Source: an uncultured Eubacterium sp.
GTDB lineage: Bacteria > Bacillota > Clostridia > Lachnospirales > Lachnospiraceae
Length of the DNA: 27,329 bases
Assembly (NCBI GenBank): GCA_934320655.1
Contig: CAKRFN010000026.1
Coordinates: 1-27,329, forward strand
Direction of reading: 5' to 3'
Shown here in pieces: positions 1 through 7,372 of the stretch. Each line of letters starts with the position of its first letter. Within the stretch, counting starts at the first letter, position 1. The position numbers and the translations under genes are program-made. A model generated the notes under the pieces. The model was given only the letters and a program-made list of their open reading frames with translations. It made no database searches and was not told where the DNA came from.

Positions 1-27
1 ACGAATAAATAGAAAAATGATTTTCCT

Positions 28-945
28 CTACTTTTTTATCAATGCGCAACTTAACATTAATAGTTTCATCATCAAGTTTGCCTCTCGGCTTACAGAGTAC
101 AACTTCGCCAGATTCTCGATATATTCCTCTGTCAGAGGTTGCTTTGCAAGTTCTGCAACGAAGTCATCATGCGGAATCAGGAATGTATTCGCAAATATAT
201 CGCAGGCTCGTTCTGATTGCTCCTGAGCTGGTTCGAGGGCTACATAGAAATCATCTCGGATGATCTCAGCACCGCTCGTATCAGAAATCAGGTGGTACAA
301 CTCATGGAACAGCGTGAATATCTGTCTTGCGAAAGACATAGAGTTGTTAATCAAAATGACCGGATGTGTCGCATCGTTAATGCAAAGGCCCGAAACGCTA
401 TTGTCTCTAAAGGAATCCTTGAATACATAAATTCCCAGATCATAGAAACGTTCACGGTAGATTTCAAAGACTACCTTTGTGCTTTTTCTCGCCTTTTGTG
501 CGTTTAATGGGAAGCTCAGCAATCGTCGGATGTGATTACACAGAGCAGTCATATCCGAAGGGAAAGTATCCCGTTGTGTGAGAATGCTCACTCTTTCCGG
601 GTACAGTTCCTTCACACTCATTTGATATACCTTGGCATGTTCAAACTGTACAATAATATTTTTGCTGAAACGATTGATTACATCATCAGATAGTGTCCGT
701 AAGTCGCCTTTAATCGGCGGCAGTAATGGCGGCTCTGGGAAGAAAAAGACGGCACTCGGCTTTCTGAAAACCTCACTGATCTTTTTTAGCTTTGCATAAG
801 TAGGAAACTCCTGTCCGGATTCCCAATTTGTGTAACGCTGTAAATCAACGCCGATAGCTGTGGCGGCTTCGTCGGGCTGCATATTGTAGTATTCTCTGGC
901 CCAACGGATGATTTCACCATTGATGCCAAGCATTGCTTCAGCCAT
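28..945 (-). CDS. XRE helix-turn-helix + ImmA/IrrE-type zinc metallopeptidase
   Basis: The 305-residue protein starts with an XRE-type DNA-binding region (about residues 8-60, with an IGVDLQRYTNWESG turn). It continues into a peptidase_M78 (ImmA/IrrE) domain. The zinc site HELYH is at residues 214-218, and a downstream helix with E245 and FANTFLIP fits the third ligand. Family members cleave a repressor or act as the antitoxin of a PIN-like toxin. The start is set by a GGAGGTG ribosome site just upstream of the ATG at 945. The stop lies 27 bases from the window edge. Another reading frame stays open across the stop and off the edge, so a translationally coupled partner is possible. It is divergent from the restriction control gene at 1068. 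Fold assignment is firm; the target is unknown. Confidence 0.9.
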   Translation of the reverse strand: MAEAMLGINGEIIRWAREYYNMQPDEAATAIGVDLQRYTNWESGQEFPTYAKLKKISEVFRKPSAVFFFPEPPLLPPIKGDLRTLSDDVINRFSKNIIVQFEHAKVYQMSVKELYPERVSILTQRDTFPSDMTALCNHIRRLLSFPLNAQKARKSTKVVFEIYRERFYDLGIYVFKDSFRDNSVSGLCINDATHPVILINNSMSFARQIFTLFHELYHLISDTSGAEIIRDDFYVALEPAQEQSERACDIFANTFLIPHDDFVAELAKQPLTEEYIENLAKLYSVSREANLMMKLLMLSCALIKK

Positions 946-1004
946 TGAAGGGCACCTCCTCTTATTTCCCCCAAAATATCCACATCAGTTCTTATGTGAT
1001 TCGC

Positions 1005-1030
1005 GACTTATTGTATGTAGACTTATAGTC
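1005..1030 (+). promoter_or_regulatory. Tandem C-boxes of the restriction controller protein
   Basis: Two 11-bp elements lie 15 bp apart start-to-start: GACTTATTGTA at 1005-1015 and GACTTATAGTC at 1020-1030, separated by TGTA. The second is a perfect GACT-N3-AGTC palindrome and the first keeps only the left half. This matches the architecture of C-boxes bound by controller proteins of type II restriction systems, where a strong first site activates and a weaker second site represses. Here the better palindrome is the gene-proximal one, so the usual order may be reversed. The C gene begins 37 bp downstream. Confidence 0.82.
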
Positions 1031-1067
1031 ATCATAATTGTACCATATAAAATGGAGGGTTACAAGT

Positions 1068-1301
1068 ATGGACATAATTAAAGTTTTTGGCACAAATGTT
1101 AAACACTATCGCCAGCAAACTGGCTTGTCTCAGGAAGCATTTGCCGAAAAATGCGGTATGCACAGAACCTATATCAGTGCAATAGAGTGCTTCCGCCGTA
1201 GTATATCTCTCGAAAATATCCAGCGCATTGCTGATGCACTTGGCGTTGAAGCATACAGACTTCTTCTCGAAAATCAGGAGGATACAGAAAATGACAAATG
1301 A
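1068..1301 (+). CDS. Restriction-modification controller (C) protein, XRE family
   Basis: This 77-residue single-domain HTH protein has the recognition-helix signature LSQEAFAEKCGMHRTYIS (residues 20-37) followed by SLENIQRIADALGV. That is the pattern and length of C proteins that delay restriction-enzyme expression when a restriction-modification system enters a naive cell. The ATG at 1068 is chosen over an upstream in-frame codon because GGAGGG precedes it by 8 bases. Its stop overlaps the start of the first endonuclease gene by 11 bases, giving a C-R1-R2 operon. The tandem C-boxes just upstream indicate autoregulation. Confidence 0.88.
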   Translation: MDIIKVFGTNVKHYRQQTGLSQEAFAEKCGMHRTYISAIECFRRSISLENIQRIADALGVEAYRLLLENQEDTENDK

Positions 1302-1842
1302 AATCAAGGAATTCCGTGATGGTATTTTTGCACTCAGAACTCGCAGATTTGGCACCGTTGCAGAACTTATGATCGAAGCTCTTTACAGCTTTACCAAATC
1401 CCACAATCAGTTCCATGACCGCTATGATGAGGTCGGTCACCAGAGAATTGAAATCAAATTTTCTACCGTTATGAAGGCAAACGAAGCGGTTATTAGCCGC
1501 TTCAATTCCATCGACCAGTGCAAAAAAGCCAATCTTGGAAATCGTGCACTTAACAGCACTGATATGTATGAGTACGATTTTGACTGCAATATTCAGCAGG
1601 TGAAGCGATTAGAGTTTGATGTTCTTTACTATGGACTGTTCTTTGCTGATCGTATTGCTATCTTTAAGATGAACTCCGATGAGATCACGTCCTGTTTCGG
1701 GTACTCAGACAAACAGCACAAGGGCAACGAGGGTGAAGGTCAGTTCCATCTTAATCGTGGTAGTATTGATTATCATATGAGAAACCACTTTGTTCAGTGG
1801 CTTACATACGAAGAACTGTACGATCTTTTGAGCGCATTGTAA
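1291..1842 (+). CDS. Putative type II restriction endonuclease subunit 1 (PD-(D/E)XK)
   Basis: The protein has 183 residues. A motif of the form D(46)...R-I-E54-I-K56-F-S fits the acidic residue plus ExK of PD-(D/E)XK nucleases. I do not recognise a named family. It aligns along its whole length with the next gene: GIFALRT vs GIFSLRT, YDCNIQQ-like DFDCNIQQ, YYGLFF vs YYGVFF, and a shared C-terminal LTYEELYDLL. Its place directly after a C-protein gene and beside a methyltransferase supports a restriction role. AGGAGG upstream and an 11-base overlap with the C gene suggest coupled translation. Confidence 0.72.
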   Translation: MTNEIKEFRDGIFALRTRRFGTVAELMIEALYSFTKSHNQFHDRYDEVGHQRIEIKFSTVMKANEAVISRFNSIDQCKKANLGNRALNSTDMYEYDFDCNIQQVKRLEFDVLYYGLFFADRIAIFKMNSDEITSCFGYSDKQHKGNEGEGQFHLNRGSIDYHMRNHFVQWLTYEELYDLLSAL

Positions 1843-1854
1843 GGAGATATTCGT

Positions 1855-2451
1855 ATGGCCAAAAAGAAAGACAAAAATATTGATCAATTTAAGCAAGGGA
1901 TTTTTTCTTTGAGAACAAACTTCGGAGAACTTGCTCAACTCATGCTTCAAAAAGACATGGGGCTGCACCCGTCCGATGATAACTCATACGACCTTAAAGA
2001 TGATGACGGTCGTAGAATAGAAGTCAAGTTCTCAAGAGCTTATAAAAAAGATATACCTATAACCGCAAGCAACGCTATTGAATTGTGCTCGAATAGCAGT
2101 ACGATGGTATATGACTCAACTGAATCAGAGAAAAGATCGTCCGATTATGACTGTAATATTCAACAGCTAAAACCGGATTGTTTTGATTCCCTATATTATG
2201 GTGTTTTCTTCTCCGATAAGATTGAAATATTCCATGCCCCTCGTTCTGAGTTTCCTGACAGTGTGGACAGCTTTATTGAAGATAAAGCTGCCGCACGTAG
2301 AAAGTTGCCGGGATATGCTCTCCAGCACAAAGGTGGCGAAGAATGTCAGTTTCACATAAAGAAAACTACACACAAACACCATCGTGAGCACTATCATGTA
2401 AAAGATCTAACATACGAAGAACTCTACGATTTGTTAGACTCTGAGAAATAA
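1855..2451 (+). CDS. Putative type II restriction endonuclease subunit 2 (paralogue of subunit 1)
   Basis: This 198-residue paralogue of the preceding gene is preceded by AAGGAGATATTCGT and lies 12 bp after it. The nuclease motif is retained: acidic cluster D46-D51, then R-I-E56-V-K58-F-S. It has an extra charged insert near residues 135-150 and the same C-terminal LTYEELYDLL. Two adjacent intact paralogues suggest a heterodimeric enzyme cutting an asymmetric site, as known for BbvCI and Bpu10I, though the subunits here are shorter than those. A duplicated enzyme with diverged specificity is the alternative. Its 3' end overlaps the convergent methyltransferase gene by 18 bp. Confidence 0.7.
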   Translation: MAKKKDKNIDQFKQGIFSLRTNFGELAQLMLQKDMGLHPSDDNSYDLKDDDGRRIEVKFSRAYKKDIPITASNAIELCSNSSTMVYDSTESEKRSSDYDCNIQQLKPDCFDSLYYGVFFSDKIEIFHAPRSEFPDSVDSFIEDKAAARRKLPGYALQHKGGEECQFHIKKTTHKHHREHYHVKDLTYEELYDLLDSEK

Positions 2452-4602
2452 GTTCTTCTTACGCAGAAACTTCTTTATAATATCCCTATGCGCTCCAGAA
2501 AGGCCAAACAGCTGCATAATATCACTATCTAAATCTTCATATAGACCGCTGATGTTTTCGGAAGAATTCATTATGCGGTCTACTTTTTTTATGATGGTAG
2601 CTTGAACATCCATCGGAACAACTGGAATAGGCATTTGCTCAATGTGTGAACGGAGCAATTTTACAGAATTAAACTTTTTTGAGATAAAATAAGCTGCAAC
2701 ACTTGAGTTAAGTATCGCAAGAATGTATTTCATCTCAAGCCCCTTAATGTTAGGAATAACAATGTTGCAACTATTCAAAGAGAGCGTTTGCTGGTCATCG
2801 TAAGTAAACACAGGAACTTCGCTAATAAAGCGATATAACAACTTTTCTTTTGCTCGGTACATTTCCACAGGAGCTACTTGCTGAAAAGACTCCGGCACAA
2901 AGCGAATGTAGTTTCCCGATGTTGTCATTCTATATCTTTGAATATCGCTGCCCTTTAGAATAACCTCGTTATCATCACGCTTCTCCGTAGATATGTATTT
3001 CTTGTTATTGCCGGTAACGATGCCGAGTGCAAATTTAGCGTTTCCTTTCAAATAAGCAACATTTTCAATGTTACTTATCGCATTCAAACATTGATTTTCT
3101 TCATCAGATACATTGAGCGAAAGCGTACCATCGGAAAAAGTTCGAGGTTCTGAAATAATAAATGCATCACACTCGGTTGAAACTTTACAACCAACAACAG
3201 TCTTTTCATCGTCTGGCGCAACGCCAAGAATAATAGAAGGACACTGAACGCCAGGAAAAACATTACCCAAGTAAGAAATGAATTTGAACGAGCAAGAATC
3301 AATCATCAATCTTCTAACGGCATCATGTGCAGCAACGCTCAAAATTGCTTCAGGGAGAACAAATGCCATCATACCTTTATGGTCAAGCATAGACAATGCT
3401 TTTTCGACAAATAAGTCATAGGATTCTATGTTTTTACCAAGCGCAGTTTTAAAAAGTTTGTGGCATTGGAGTGCATCTTCCTCTGGGAAATCACTACCCC
3501 AAGGCGGATTGCCGAGAATTACATCAAATTTTTGCGCAAAAGTTTCAAAGTATGTGTTACCTATAATAAATCTGGACCGAATATCTGAAGCAGACATTTC
3601 GGGAGCCATAAGTGCAATGTTAATTCGAGACAGGAAGACACTTATTGGATCAATATCTTGCCCATAAAGATTGGAATAATCTATTTCCTTTACGCCAAGT
3701 CTCAATAAGAAGTTACCTGTACCACAGCAAGGATCACAAATTGTTTTTGCTTTCAAACTATCATCATTTTCATACAACCTATCAATCAATTCATTTACAA
3801 CTTTTTCAGGCGTATAGTATGCACCTGAACTTTTACGCCGGCCAATGTCTTGCAAGGAAATGTAGACAAAACCTAACGAGTCCTCTCCCTTTACAAAAAG
3901 GATTTCCTTTGATAATACAGGCTGTAGCTTATTGATTAAATCGGAATCAATAGTATTGTTTCCGATTAAGTCTTTGATTAATAGATAAAACTCACTTGTA
4001 TGTTCTTGAGATAGAAAGTGCAGCAAAACATTGTTGTCAGAAAATTGAACACTACGACTTTGGTAATAAAGCTGAACAGCAAAATTTGCAAGGACTACTA
4101 ATAAATCTCGTTCATCCTTAATTATGCCAAGCTGCAACAAGTCAGCAACCAACTTCTGATTACTTGCTGTATGAACATAATCTTTATAGAGGACTTTGCC
4201 TGTAGCACTTTTTTTGTTTCTGCGGCTTTTGAGTTTCGCGTTATCGTCTGACTTGAGTTCCGCAACAAATCTTTCAATATATTCAGGGCTGAATAAGTGA
4301 TCCCCGATGTCAGGAACAATCTTTCCCAATCGAATCCAGTTTTTTGCTGTGGTCTTTGATATAGATAATACTTTGCATACATCATCAATAGTAAGCGCTT
4401 TTTGTGATACATCAAAGAAACATATTTGATTATTGTCAATTCGCTTTTTTCGTCCATCAGCAGGTTTGGGGGCAGTTTCCGGTATCAGCCATACACCGCT
4501 AACCATATTTGCCCCGTTAATACGACCTTGTTCACACAAAAGCTGAACTCGCCGCTTGGATATATTAAACTTTGTAGCTGCATCATTGACCGAAATATAC
4601 AT
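2434..4602 (-). CDS. N6-adenine DNA methyltransferase with two N-terminal HTH modules
   Basis: The protein is 722 residues from the ATG at 4602. That start is preferred over the ATG at 4620 because GCGGAGGT sits 5-6 bases before it. Residues 1-50 form an excisionase/MerR-like HTH (SVNDAATKFNISKRRVQ ... GVWLIPETAPKP) and residues 69-115 a second one (LTIDDVCKVLSISKTT). The catalytic core has motif X-like GAYYTP (260-265), motif I CDPCCGTGNF (289-298) and motif IV NPPW (365-368), the gamma-type N6-adenine signature. The C-terminal third resembles the TaqI/Eco57I specificity domain. It should protect host DNA from the two convergent nuclease genes. The HTH modules may let it regulate its own or the C-R operon, which is inference. 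Confidence 0.88.
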   Translation of the reverse strand: MYISVNDAATKFNISKRRVQLLCEQGRINGANMVSGVWLIPETAPKPADGRKKRIDNNQICFFDVSQKALTIDDVCKVLSISKTTAKNWIRLGKIVPDIGDHLFSPEYIERFVAELKSDDNAKLKSRRNKKSATGKVLYKDYVHTASNQKLVADLLQLGIIKDERDLLVVLANFAVQLYYQSRSVQFSDNNVLLHFLSQEHTSEFYLLIKDLIGNNTIDSDLINKLQPVLSKEILFVKGEDSLGFVYISLQDIGRRKSSGAYYTPEKVVNELIDRLYENDDSLKAKTICDPCCGTGNFLLRLGVKEIDYSNLYGQDIDPISVFLSRINIALMAPEMSASDIRSRFIIGNTYFETFAQKFDVILGNPPWGSDFPEEDALQCHKLFKTALGKNIESYDLFVEKALSMLDHKGMMAFVLPEAILSVAAHDAVRRLMIDSCSFKFISYLGNVFPGVQCPSIILGVAPDDEKTVVGCKVSTECDAFIISEPRTFSDGTLSLNVSDEENQCLNAISNIENVAYLKGNAKFALGIVTGNNKKYISTEKRDDNEVILKGSDIQRYRMTTSGNYIRFVPESFQQVAPVEMYRAKEKLLYRFISEVPVFTYDDQQTLSLNSCNIVIPNIKGLEMKYILAILNSSVAAYFISKKFNSVKLLRSHIEQMPIPVVPMDVQATIIKKVDRIMNSSENISGLYEDLDSDIMQLFGLSGAHRDIIKKFLRKKNLFLRV

Positions 4603-4631
4603 AGCTACCTCCGCAGTCATTTAATGATTGT

Positions 4632-4660
4632 ATTATAATCTGTATTGCGAACAATGTCAA
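4632..4660 (-). promoter_or_regulatory. Consensus sigma-A promoter of the methyltransferase
   Basis: Reading the minus strand, TTGACA (4655-4660) and TATAAT (4632-4637) are perfect -35 and -10 hexamers with a 17-bp spacer. Initiation would be about 25 bases before the chosen ATG. A strong, C-protein-independent methyltransferase promoter fits the usual methylate-first logic. Confidence 0.85.
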
Positions 4661-4674
4661 CATTAATGAAAATT

Positions 4675-4703
4675 GCTGCCGTGAGATTTCTCACACGGGC
4701 AGC
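4675..4703 (-). terminator. Hairpin terminator after the TnpV/DUF6809 pair
   Basis: On the minus strand GCTGCC pairs with GGCAGC and GTGAG with CTCAC around an AAAT loop. A short AATTTT tract follows. It lies 30 bp past the DUF6809-like gene and immediately before the methyltransferase promoter, insulating the two units. Confidence 0.6.
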
Positions 4704-4732
4704 AGGTTGATTAACGGTTTTATTCTAATGAT

Positions 4733-4996
4733 TTACTGTTCCATAGCTTCTAACATCATCCTTGCCCCCAGTTTAAAACTGTTCTGAGACAGTAAGCGCC
4801 CAGCCATGGTCTGATATTCACGAACTACGTCCGTATAACGAGTGAATAGTTCTTTTTGTTCATCCGTCATGGTAGCTTTGAGTTTTTCTTCGTTTCTACA
4901 GATCGGTTCCTGCAGTTTCTTATACTCTCTATTGGAAGAGGTGTCGTACTCGGTCGGCTCGATGTTGCCGTACCAAAATTCTTCCAACAGTCTCAT
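4733..4996 (-). CDS. DUF6809-like small mobile-element protein
   Basis: The 87-residue charged, mostly helical protein begins MRLLEEFWYGNIEPTEY and ends in a helix-rich region (SQNSFKLGARMMLEAM). This resembles the small DUF6809 family often encoded beside TnpV in Firmicute mobile elements. No catalytic motif is visible and the function is unknown. Its ATG overlaps the stop of the upstream TnpV gene in an ATGA arrangement, so the two are translationally coupled. Confidence 0.65.
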   Translation of the reverse strand: MRLLEEFWYGNIEPTEYDTSSNREYKKLQEPICRNEEKLKATMTDEQKELFTRYTDVVREYQTMAGRLLSQNSFKLGARMMLEAMEQ

Positions 4997-5391
4997 GCCA
5001 CATCCTCCCCGTAGATCATCTCACGGAGGATGATTTCCTCTGCCCGGCTGCGGATGCTGTTCATAGCGCCAACCCACGCCATCTGGTTGGCAGCTTTCAG
5101 TTCCTCGGTCACGCCCTCAGATGCCTTCATCTGCTCGATAATAAGGGACAAACGCTCCTGGGCCTGATTGTTCAGATCAGCCAGATATGTCCAGAGTTGA
5201 CCGCTCAGGATCAGGTCATTAAACAAGATCGGACGATGCTCTTTGAGATAGTCCCGGTGCATCCGTCCCCATTTACTAATGGGGCGCTGTTCCTCGGAGG
5301 ACAGGGTAAGAACAGGAATATAATAATCGCCAATGAGTTCATACCAAAGGCCATTGTTCTCATCATAAATTTGTTTCTTCATCTCAGTCAT
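4993..5391 (-). CDS. tnpV: TnpV-family transposon-encoded protein (copy 1)
   Basis: The 132-residue protein carries the TnpV hallmarks: a WYELIGDYYIPVL start, GRMHRDYLKEHRP, a central LSGQLWTYLADLN, and a C-terminal AWVGAMNSIRSRAEEI helix. TnpV was first named on Tn4451-type elements; its biochemical role is not established. AAGGAG precedes the ATG at 5391 by about 9 bases. It is coupled to the DUF6809-like gene downstream. A diverged second copy occurs at 7000-7368, which marks this stretch as a mosaic of mobile DNA. Confidence 0.82.
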   Translation of the reverse strand: MTEMKKQIYDENNGLWYELIGDYYIPVLTLSSEEQRPISKWGRMHRDYLKEHRPILFNDLILSGQLWTYLADLNNQAQERLSLIIEQMKASEGVTEELKAANQMAWVGAMNSIRSRAEEIILREMIYGEDVA

Positions 5392-5529
5392 AGTATTGAT
5401 CTCCTTATTCTGGTATTAGAATCCGCAAGCCTGACTCTTCAGAAATATTGGTAAATCTTTGGTAAATTTGAGATTGAAACACAAAAAACGCTTAAAAACG
5501 GGGTCTATGAGACGATATGAGACTTTTTA
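5392..5529. other. Non-coding junction with short direct repeats
   Basis: This 138-bp gap between TnpV copy 1 and the truncated DUF1016 gene has no credible gene. It contains two close direct repeats: TTGGTAAAT twice around 5450-5465, and ATGAGAC twice at 5507-5524. Such paired short repeats beside a truncated gene are compatible with a recombinase-binding or element-end region. This is suggestive only. Confidence 0.4.
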
Positions 5530-5844
5530 TCATGGAATTTGTGCAACAACCTGTTGCACAAATTCTCTGTCTGAATAAGTCTCAGCGAATTTTGCCATAT
5601 ACTTCAAATTACGAACAGAATAACCTTTGCTTTCTGGAAAAGCGATCCGAATATCTGCTGCAAGGTTATCAATAAACTTGTTTCCCCATGATTTATGTTC
5701 ATTGATTACGCAACCAATATCATAATAAAGAAGCAGCATATCTGCATTCACATGAACTGCCGCACGGTATTGTGCCGCAGTAATTTCGCTCTTAATATTT
5801 TCAATAATGGAAAGATACTCAGCCGTATTCATTAACACACTCAT
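5530..5844 (-). pseudogene. Truncated DUF1016 (YhcG/PDDEXK-like) N-terminal fragment
   Basis: The 104 residues match the start of DUF1016/YhcG proteins: EYLSIIENIKSEI, VNADMLLLYYDIG, NKFIDNLAADI, GYSVRNLKYMAKFAE, FVQQVVAQIP. Full-length members are about 330-380 residues and carry a C-terminal nuclease-like domain that is absent here. The frame stops immediately after QIP, where relatives normally continue with a tryptophan. Sequence past the stop is unrelated. The break lies at the edge of a perfect palindrome (5535-5565). A start near 5844 is plausible. It is most likely the remnant left by an element insertion or deletion. Confidence 0.78.
5535..5565. repeat. Perfect 14-bp inverted repeat at the DUF1016 truncation
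   Basis: GAATTTGTGCAACA and its exact reverse complement TGTTGCACAAATTC flank a 3-base centre. The palindrome lies inside the codons for EFVQQVVAQI and ends 3 bp before the point where homology to DUF1016 stops. It could serve as a target for an element that recognises hairpins, or it may be coincidental symmetry of the QQVVAQ codons. Confidence 0.8.
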
Positions 5845-5884
5845 CGCCTCGCTTTCGTATAATTCTTATCATTATTTTTTTCTC

Positions 5885-6775
5885 TTAGTATGCAATTCTA
5901 AAATAATCCAGGTATGCTTTATATCTATCTTGCGCTGTAAGGCAGGTGTCTGTCAGATACCCATTTTCATTATTCCATTCCTTCAATCCACGATAATAAA
6001 ACATTTTCAAATTATCCTCGATAATGAATGGAACAATATTATATTTCAGGCATTCCTTGAACATAATCAAGCGTCCCACACGACCATTGCCATCCTGAAA
6101 TGGATGGATACGTTCAAACTTTACATGAAAATCCAGAATATCATCAAAGGTCTTTTCTTCCTTGTTATTGTATTCCGACAGCAATTTTTTCATCCTGTCT
6201 GCAACTTCTTCCGGAAGTGCAGTTTCCATACCGCCGACTTCATTTGGCAATTTCTTGTAATCACCGACAGCAAACCAATCCTTTCTTGAATCACTGGTTC
6301 CATTTTTCAGAATCAGATGCAGCTCTTTGATAAATTTTTCCGTCAATGCCGATTTTGCATGATCAATAATCCTATCAATACACCGAAAATGGTTTGCTGT
6401 TTCAATCACATCATCTACATTGAGCACTTCTTTTTCTATACCAATGGTGTTCGTCTCAAAAATATATCGGGTCTGATCGTGGGTCAGCCGACTGCCTTCC
6501 ATATGGTTTGAATTATATGTTAAATCAATCTGCGTCTTATGATAAATGCCACCGGCGTATTTATTTGCCTTCTCATCCTGCAAAATATCCAGTAAAGTCA
6601 TTGGCTTTTCTTTCTTCTTGTTAGAACGCTCCGGCTTCCCTGCATTTTCTGGAATATTCCATGTCTTTCCGGTAAGAAACGCTCCCTGCACACGCCCATG
6701 GGCACAATAATTTCTTACACTACGTTCAGATACATCCCATTTTTTCGCCGTTTCAGCAACTGAAAGGTATCGCAT
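5885..6775 (-). CDS. Class II Fic-family AMP-transferase with N-terminal HTH
   Basis: The protein is 296 residues from the ATG at 6775, selected because GGGAGGG precedes it; an in-frame ATG at 6793 has no such site. Residues 1-50 form an excisionase/MerR-like HTH (SVAETAKKWDVSERSVR ... KTWNIPENAGKP). The Fic core has HPFQDGNGRVGR at 224-235 with its catalytic histidine. An upstream SNHMEG at 89-94 fits the (S/T)xxxE(G/N) autoinhibitory helix of class II Fic enzymes. Fic proteins transfer AMP or other nucleotide parts to hydroxyl side chains; the target here is unknown. The HTH module is strikingly like that of the methyltransferase 2 kb away. Confidence 0.9.
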   Translation of the reverse strand: MRYLSVAETAKKWDVSERSVRNYCAHGRVQGAFLTGKTWNIPENAGKPERSNKKKEKPMTLLDILQDEKANKYAGGIYHKTQIDLTYNSNHMEGSRLTHDQTRYIFETNTIGIEKEVLNVDDVIETANHFRCIDRIIDHAKSALTEKFIKELHLILKNGTSDSRKDWFAVGDYKKLPNEVGGMETALPEEVADRMKKLLSEYNNKEEKTFDDILDFHVKFERIHPFQDGNGRVGRLIMFKECLKYNIVPFIIEDNLKMFYYRGLKEWNNENGYLTDTCLTAQDRYKAYLDYFRIAY

Positions 6776-6859
6776 CTGCCGCCCTCCCTTCACACGATAA
6801 AAAGCACATTCTGCGAGCCTTTTATTATCATGATTTTAAAAATAATGCTTACTATGGTT

Positions 6860-6870
6860 AGTATACCATA
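6860..6870 (-). promoter_or_regulatory. Possible extended -10 promoter of the Fic gene
   Basis: On the minus strand TGGTATACT forms an extended -10 (hexamer at 6860-6865) about 85 bp before the Fic start. No good -35 is seen at 17 bp. The hexamer lies in a short inverted repeat (ATGGT...ACCAT). Confidence 0.35.
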
Positions 6871-6942
6871 TCATCGGCAACAAATCCATGTATTTGTACT
6901 TATTCTCTATTGTTTTTGCCGACATGGAGAAATTCTAATTTC

Positions 6943-6982
6943 AAAAAACTGGATGCCACTTCCTTACAAAGCAACATCCAGT
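6943..6982 (-). terminator. Terminator after TnpV copy 2
   Basis: On the minus strand ACTGGATG (6975-6982) pairs with CATCCAGT (6948-6955) across a 19-base loop. It runs straight into six T residues, a standard intrinsic terminator 18 bp past the TnpV stop. Confidence 0.75.
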
Positions 6983-6999
6983 CTCACTTATTTTATTCT

Positions 7000-7368
7000 T
7001 TATTGCAGAACCAACTCATGAATTACAATCTCTTCTGCCCGATTGTAAATGTTGCTCATTGCTCTTACCCATGCCATCTGATCATGATCTTTCAGCTCAT
7101 CCGTAACATTCTCCGTTTCCTGCATCTGTCTGATAATAAGCTGCAATCTGCTCTGTGCCTGCTCATTCAAATCCGCAAGATACGTCCAAAGATGACCTGT
7201 CAGAACCAGATCATTGAACATCATCGGATTATATTCTTTCAGATACTCCCAGTGCATCCTGCCATATTTTCCAATAGAACGCTCTTCACCTGGAAGTTCC
7301 ATCACCGGAATATAGTAATCTCCCACCAGCTCATACGCAATACCATTTTCTTCAATTCTGTCTTTCAT
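7000..7368 (-). CDS. tnpV: TnpV-family transposon-encoded protein (copy 2)
   Basis: The 122-residue protein has the same motifs as copy 1: YELVGDYYIPVM, GRMHWEYLKEYNP, LTGHLWTYLADLN, AWVRAMSNIYNRAEEI. It is clearly diverged, so this is not a recent duplication. GAGG lies just before the ATG. A short frame upstream (7373-7516) ends 4 bp before this start. It is followed by its own intrinsic terminator. No transposase or recombinase gene accompanies either copy in this window. Confidence 0.8.
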   Translation of the reverse strand: MKDRIEENGIAYELVGDYYIPVMELPGEERSIGKYGRMHWEYLKEYNPMMFNDLVLTGHLWTYLADLNEQAQSRLQLIIRQMQETENVTDELKDHDQMAWVRAMSNIYNRAEEIVIHELVLQ

Positions 7369-7372
7369 CTTC

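Noticed and set aside
5535..5565. Integron attC site
   Set aside because: It has perfect symmetry with a 3-base centre, lies within a coding sequence, and lacks attC box structure, an integrase gene or cassettes.
4733..7368. A complete active transposon delimited by the two TnpV genes
   Set aside because: No transposase or recombinase gene and no matching terminal repeats are visible; the two TnpV copies are too diverged to be recent flanking duplicates.
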